Positions 15,891-18,740 of a stretch of DNA of 18,740 bases are shown piece after piece. Below the pieces are notes generated by a model that was not told the origin of the DNA, ran no database searches, and worked only from the letters and a program-made list of their open reading frames with translations. The stretch is from Clostridiaceae bacterium. Lineage in GTDB: Bacteria; Bacillota; Clostridia; Monoglobales; Firm-18. Every line of letters starts with the position of its first letter. Within the stretch, counting starts at the first letter, position 1. The stretch covers positions 1 to 18,740 of the forward strand of contig JAAZFB010000185.1 of assembly GCA_012511915.1 (NCBI GenBank), read 5' to 3'. The translations under genes were made by a program, and so were the position numbers.

Positions 15891-16075
15891 TATTTGAAAG
15901 GGCTATATAAAATCTGAATAAATTCAGACTTATACGCCTTGTGGCGGTTGCACACAAAATGCGCAATTGTTGCACTCAGTCGTTTACACTTTCGCGCATG
16001 ACCGTCTACACGCTTTATCCGGCTCACGGTAAGTGTGTAAATGAATTAATTAAATTTTGTGAGTCAGAAAGGCTA
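15891..16075 (+). other. Structured, GC-richer gap before oadG
   Basis: This 185-nt gap separates two genes of one cluster whose other gaps are about 20 to 60 nt. Positions 15931-16030 hold 51 G or C in 100 bases, well above the surroundings. Inverted repeats include TCTGAAT/ATTCAGA (15913-15919 and 15922-15928), CGCC/GGCG (15935-15938 and 15943-15946), ATGCGC/GCGCAT (15959-15964 and 15994-15999), ACCGT/ACGGT, and an outer TTTACAC/GTGTAAA pair. The octamers GGTTGCAC and TGTTGCAC repeat directly. A reading frame stays open through the gap into oadG, but its residues resemble no OadG extension. It could be a regulatory leader, an RNA element or a small inserted repeat. No known riboswitch was recognised. 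Confidence 0.5.
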
Positions 16076-16087
16076 ATGGTCATAACC

Positions 16088-16423
16088 ATGGATATAATTA
16101 ATACCGGGGTAAGCGTTACAATTATTGGAATGGGTATTGTGTTCGCAGTGCTGATTATTTTATGGTTTGCACTTGAAATTATGCGAGTTATATCCGACCC
16201 GAAAAGCAGACGTCAAAAAAGACCTGCAATTACAATAACTGAAAAACCGCAATCTTTATCCGAAAACCAAAATGATGATGATGTCGAATTAATTGCGGTA
16301 ATAACGGCAGCAATTGCGTCAATGCTAAATAAACCTACGAGCGCGCTTAAAGTTTCATTTATAAGAAGGGTTGTTGACAACACACCGGAATGGGGCAAAG
16401 CGGCTAGAAAAAGGGTATTTTAA
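16088..16423 (+). CDS. oadG: OadG-like gamma subunit of a sodium-pump decarboxylase
   Basis: OadG is the small membrane subunit that holds the decarboxylase complex together. From ATG 16088 the protein is 111 residues. It has one N-terminal transmembrane helix (about 5-30, rich in I, V, L and F), a charged linker, and a C-terminal region with ELIAVITAAIASML and NTPEWGKAARKRVF, typical of clostridial OadG-like proteins. The start is uncertain: ATG 16076 is only three bases from GAAAGG (16067-16072), and ATG 16088 is 15 bases from it. The two ATGs lie in the arms of a small palindrome, ATGGT-CATA-ACCAT (16076-16089). It precedes the biotin carrier gene by 32 nt. Confidence 0.85.
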   Translation: MDIINTGVSVTIIGMGIVFAVLIILWFALEIMRVISDPKSRRQKRPAITITEKPQSLSENQNDDDVELIAVITAAIASMLNKPTSALKVSFIRRVVDNTPEWGKAARKRVF

Positions 16424-16455
16424 CAATATAATCTGATTAAACGGAGGATAAATCT

Positions 16456-16869
16456 ATGAAGAAATACAGAATAAATGTAAATGGTACATCATACGATGTC
16501 GAAGTTGAAGAGGTAGGTTCATCTACGGCCGCATCAGCACCACCTGTTGCCCAGGCACCACCTGTAGCCCAGGCAAAACCTGTGCAACAGCAGCAAGTTG
16601 AAAAGAAAGCTGTTGAAGAAAAACCGGTGCAAAAGCCCGTTTCCGTTCCGCCCGGCTCAATGGTTGTGGCAGCGCCAATGCCCGGAAACATTTTAAGCGT
16701 TAACGTTAAGATAGGGGACGATGTAAAAAAAGGTCAAGTACTCGTCATCTTAGAAGCTATGAAAATGGAGAACGAAATAATGGCGCCGGATAACGGAAAA
16801 GTAGTCTCTGTAAATGTAGCACAGGGCGCAACGGTAGATACCGGTGATGCTCTTGTTTCGCTTGGTTGA
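16456..16869 (+). CDS. Biotin carboxyl carrier protein subunit
   Basis: This swinging-arm protein carries the carboxyl group on biotin between the carboxyltransferase and the membrane decarboxylase. The 137 residues comprise an N-terminal beta segment (MKKYRINVNGTSYDVEVEEV), an Ala-Pro-Val-Gln-rich flexible linker (about 23-66), and a biotinyl domain from about 67 with the biotin site EAMKMEN. The modified lysine is K103. The size and order match the 1.3S or gamma/delta subunits of transcarboxylase and methylmalonyl-CoA decarboxylase. GGAGG lies eight bases before ATG. The linker contains three 18-nt tandem units (16537-16590). Confidence 0.95.
   Translation: MKKYRINVNGTSYDVEVEEVGSSTAASAPPVAQAPPVAQAKPVQQQQVEKKAVEEKPVQKPVSVPPGSMVVAAPMPGNILSVNVKIGDDVKKGQVLVILEAMKMENEIMAPDNGKVVSVNVAQGATVDTGDALVSLG
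16537..16590 (+). repeat. Three 18-nt tandem units encoding the Ala-Pro linker
   Basis: GCACCACCTGTTGCCCAG (16537-16554) is followed by a copy with one change (16555-16572) and then a degenerate third copy (16573-16590). Each encodes A-P-P-V-A-Q or a variant. The number of units could vary between strains by slippage, which would change linker length without breaking the frame. Confidence 0.8.
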
Positions 16870-16880
16870 AAAAAATCAAC

Positions 16881-16900
16881 AGGCTGAAGTAACAGCCTTT
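16881..16900 (+). other. Small hairpin between the biotin carrier gene and oadB
   Basis: AGGCTG (16881-16886) pairs perfectly with CAGCCT (16893-16898) over AAGTAA, with a short T-run (TTT) starting at the last base of the stem. It is too weak for a confident terminator, but it could act as a partial attenuator or protect the 3' end of the upstream message, setting subunit ratios. Confidence 0.45.
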
Positions 16901-16926
16901 AATTAAATGCAGGAGGTATAAATAGC

Positions 16927-18105
16927 TTGCAGGTATTTACACAAGGATTAAACGAGTTTATAAATAGCACAGGCATTGTTAATATCAGTATTGGTCAAAT
17001 TATAATGATAGCTGTTTCATGTGTACTTATGTATCTTGCAATTGTTAAAAAGTTTGAACCACTATTGCTCTTACCCATTGCTTTCGGTATGTTGCTTTCT
17101 AATATGCCCTTGGCGGATCTTATGCACAGTGATTTATTTACGGGAGACTCTATGAGTGTGCAAAAAGTTGCCGAAAATGGTGGTTTGCTCGATCTTTTAT
17201 ACTTAGGGGTAAAACTTGGAATTTATCCACCGCTTATTTTTCTTGGTATCGGTGCCATGACTGATTTTGCTCCGCTAATTGCCAACCCCAAAAGTATTTT
17301 ACTTGGTGCGGCAGCTCAGCTTGGTGTTTTTGCAGCATTTTTCCTTGCTCTATTGTTAGGTTTTAATGTTGAACAAGCCATGTCAATTGGTATTATAGGT
17401 GGTGCCGATGGCCCTACAGCCATTTATGTTACCAGATTGCTTGCACCTGAGCTGCTATCTTCAATAGCAATAGCTGCATATTCTTATATGGCACTGGTGC
17501 CGATAATTCAGCCGCCGATTATGAGAGCACTTACAACTAAAAAAGAACGCGCAATTGTTATGGACCAACTGAGGACAGTAAGCAAAAAGGAAAAAATAAT
17601 ATTCCCTATTGTTACAACTGTAATTGTTGCTTTATTGGTACCATCATCTGTAGTGCTTGTCGGAACACTTATGTTAGGTAATTTATTCAAAGAGACCGGC
17701 GTAGTTGACAGACTAAGCAAAGCGGCGCAAAACGAACTGCTTAATATAATTACCATTTTTCTTGGCGTTACAGTCGGTGCCACCGCTACTGCCGAAACTT
17801 TTTTAAGAAAAGAAACACTGCTTATAATTGTGCTTGGGTTGCTTGCATTTAGTTTCAGCACGGCAGGCGGGGTACTTTTTGGCAAACTTATGTGTAAAAT
17901 GACCCACGGCAAAATTAATCCGCTTATCGGTTCAGCTGGCGTATCAGCCGTGCCTATGGCAGCACGTGTTTCACAAACCGTAGGGCAGAAAGAAAATCCG
18001 TCAAACTTTTTACTTATGCATGCTATGGGACCTAATGTAGCCGGTGTTATAGGTTCAGCTGTTGCGGCGGGTGTATTTATAGCGCTAAGTGAATTATTCA
18101 GATAG
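16927..18105 (+). CDS. oadB: Sodium-ion-translocating decarboxylase beta subunit
   Basis: OadB is the integral membrane subunit that decarboxylates carboxybiotin and pumps Na+ outward. The 392 residues form many hydrophobic segments. Diagnostic motifs are GIGAMTDFAPLIANP (107-121), the central re-entrant motif GGADGPTAIYVT (158-169), AIAAYSYMALVPIIQPPIMR (181-200), and a C-terminal GSAGVSAVPMAARVSQ and GPNVAGVIGSAVAAG. D161 in the GGADGPT motif most likely corresponds to the Na+-coupling aspartate known in Klebsiella OadB. The start is TTG at 16927 behind AGGAGG (16911-16916). The motif set fits the shared beta-subunit family, so it does not by itself say which acid is decarboxylated. Confidence 0.95.
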   Translation: MQVFTQGLNEFINSTGIVNISIGQIIMIAVSCVLMYLAIVKKFEPLLLLPIAFGMLLSNMPLADLMHSDLFTGDSMSVQKVAENGGLLDLLYLGVKLGIYPPLIFLGIGAMTDFAPLIANPKSILLGAAAQLGVFAAFFLALLLGFNVEQAMSIGIIGGADGPTAIYVTRLLAPELLSSIAIAAYSYMALVPIIQPPIMRALTTKKERAIVMDQLRTVSKKEKIIFPIVTTVIVALLVPSSVVLVGTLMLGNLFKETGVVDRLSKAAQNELLNIITIFLGVTVGATATAETFLRKETLLIIVLGLLAFSFSTAGGVLFGKLMCKMTHGKINPLIGSAGVSAVPMAARVSQTVGQKENPSNFLLMHAMGPNVAGVIGSAVAAGVFIALSELFR

Positions 18106-18126
18106 TTCAAAAAGGAGGAAAGGTCT

Positions 18127-18740
18127 ATGGGAAAAAAAATTAAAATAACCGAAACGATATTGCGTGATGCTCATCAATCGCTTGTTGCAACAAGAATGAC
18201 AACTGACGAGATGCTACCTATAGTCTCACAGCTTGACGATATAGGGTATCATTCGCTTGAAGCATGGGGCGGTGCAACATTTGACTCATGCCTTAGATTT
18301 TTAAATGAAGACCCTTGGGAACGTCTTAGAAAATTTAAAAGTGCTGCAAAAAAGACGCCTCTACAAATGCTGTTTAGGGGACAAAACATTTTGGGTTATC
18401 GTCATTATGCAGATGATGTGGTGGAATATTTTGTTCAAAAATCAATTGCTAACGGCATTGACATTATAAGAATTTTTGACGCCTTAAATGATGTCCGAAA
18501 TTTAGAAACTGCAATCAATGCTACCAAAAGAGAAAAAGGCCATGTTCAAGCAGCTTTAAGCTATACAATCAGCCCTGTACACAATAACAAAACATTTACT
18601 GACCTTGCATCACAATTGGAAGGTATGGGTGCCGATTCTATTTGCATCAAGGATATGGCGGGGTTATTAACACCGTATGTTGCTTATGAGCTCGTTAAGA
18701 GCATTAAAGAAAAAATAAAAATTCCGCTACAATTGCATAC
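18127..18740 (+). CDS. oadA: Oxaloacetate decarboxylase alpha / transcarboxylase 5S-like subunit (3' partial)
   Basis: The window ends inside this gene after 204 complete codons. The visible part is the pyruvate/oxaloacetate carboxyltransferase TIM barrel shared by OadA, transcarboxylase 5S and pyruvate carboxylase. It begins ETILRDAHQSLVATRM, with the metal-binding aspartate at D14, and continues FRGQNILGYRHYADDVV (83-99), RIFDALNDVRN (115-125) and ICIKDMAGLLTP (172-183). K175 is the lysine expected to be carbamylated. The sequence stops at LH, just as the histidine metal-ligand motif begins. AAAGGAGGAAAGG precedes ATG, 21 nt after the oadB stop. Whether a biotin domain is fused at the C-terminus cannot be seen; a separate carrier gene upstream makes a 5S-type protein without one plausible. 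Confidence 0.93.
   Translation, partial: MGKKIKITETILRDAHQSLVATRMTTDEMLPIVSQLDDIGYHSLEAWGGATFDSCLRFLNEDPWERLRKFKSAAKKTPLQMLFRGQNILGYRHYADDVVEYFVQKSIANGIDIIRIFDALNDVRNLETAINATKREKGHVQAALSYTISPVHNNKTFTDLASQLEGMGADSICIKDMAGLLTPYVAYELVKSIKEKIKIPLQLH

Noticed and set aside
15931..16075. tRNA, integron attC site or CRISPR repeat in the structured gap
   Set aside because: There is no TPsiC-like GGTTCRA, no acceptor-stem pairing, no regularly spaced repeats and no integrase or cas gene nearby.
15941..16087. N-terminal extension of oadG (the frame stays open from an upstream start at 15941)
   Set aside because: The extra residues resemble no OadG N-terminus, there is no ribosome binding site at 15941, and the typical OadG membrane helix begins at 16088. 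The open frame is probably chance in a GC-richer stretch.

Overview
The window is A+T-rich chromosomal DNA, and every gene lies on the + strand. The gene content suggests an anaerobic, low-GC, Gram-positive bacterium of the class Clostridia, probably of the Oscillospiraceae/Ruminococcaceae kind. The evidence is a single bifunctional Rel protein, an HPr with both His15 and Ser46, a YtfJ/GerW-type sporulation protein between scpAB and a D,D-carboxypeptidase gene, strong GGAGG-type ribosome binding sites, and a sodium-pump decarboxylase cluster. The family assignments come from reading motifs in the translations; no database search was run.

Layout. (1) Positions 1-5565: leader, recJ (single-strand exonuclease), rel (ppGpp synthetase/hydrolase), a glyoxalase II-like metallo-beta-lactamase-fold hydrolase, and a CE7-type acetyl esterase, packed as one apparent operon. 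(2) 5566-6058: a self-contained HPr unit with its own consensus promoter and a perfect 14-bp terminator. (3) 6070-7890: uvrC, interrupted by an in-frame TAA at codon 48. (4) 7891-14267: a near-consensus promoter, then lysA, an M50 membrane protease, scpA, scpB, a DUF2953 membrane protein, ytfJ, a dacF-like D,D-carboxypeptidase and an rluB-type pseudouridine synthase. These are housekeeping, cell-wall and sporulation genes. (5) 14346-18740: a promoter, then a divergent acyl-CoA carboxyltransferase, an OadG-like subunit, a biotin carrier protein, OadB, and the 5' part of an OadA/transcarboxylase 5S-like subunit that runs off the window.

How they work together. The last block has the parts of a biotin-dependent, Na+-translocating decarboxylase. 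It carries two different carboxyltransferase types (12S-like and 5S-like) around one biotin carrier and one membrane pump, so a transcarboxylase-like reaction coupled to Na+ is possible (inference). scpA and scpB encode the kleisin and accessory subunits of the SMC condensin. HPr could carry both PTS phosphate (His15) and the regulatory Ser46 phosphate.

Most interesting observations. recJ appears to start at ATT, because the conserved N-terminus continues 18 codons upstream of the first conventional start. uvrC carries an in-frame stop that separates its GIY-YIG core from the rest of the protein. The Shine-Dalgarno sequence of the D,D-carboxypeptidase gene lies inside a terminator-like hairpin. 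A 100-nt stretch before oadG is about 51% GC and rich in inverted repeats. The carboxyltransferase has an SSHGAQ motif where biotin-dependent carboxyltransferases of the MmdA type usually have DSGGAR. I found no CRISPR array, tRNA, rRNA, transposase or phage gene.
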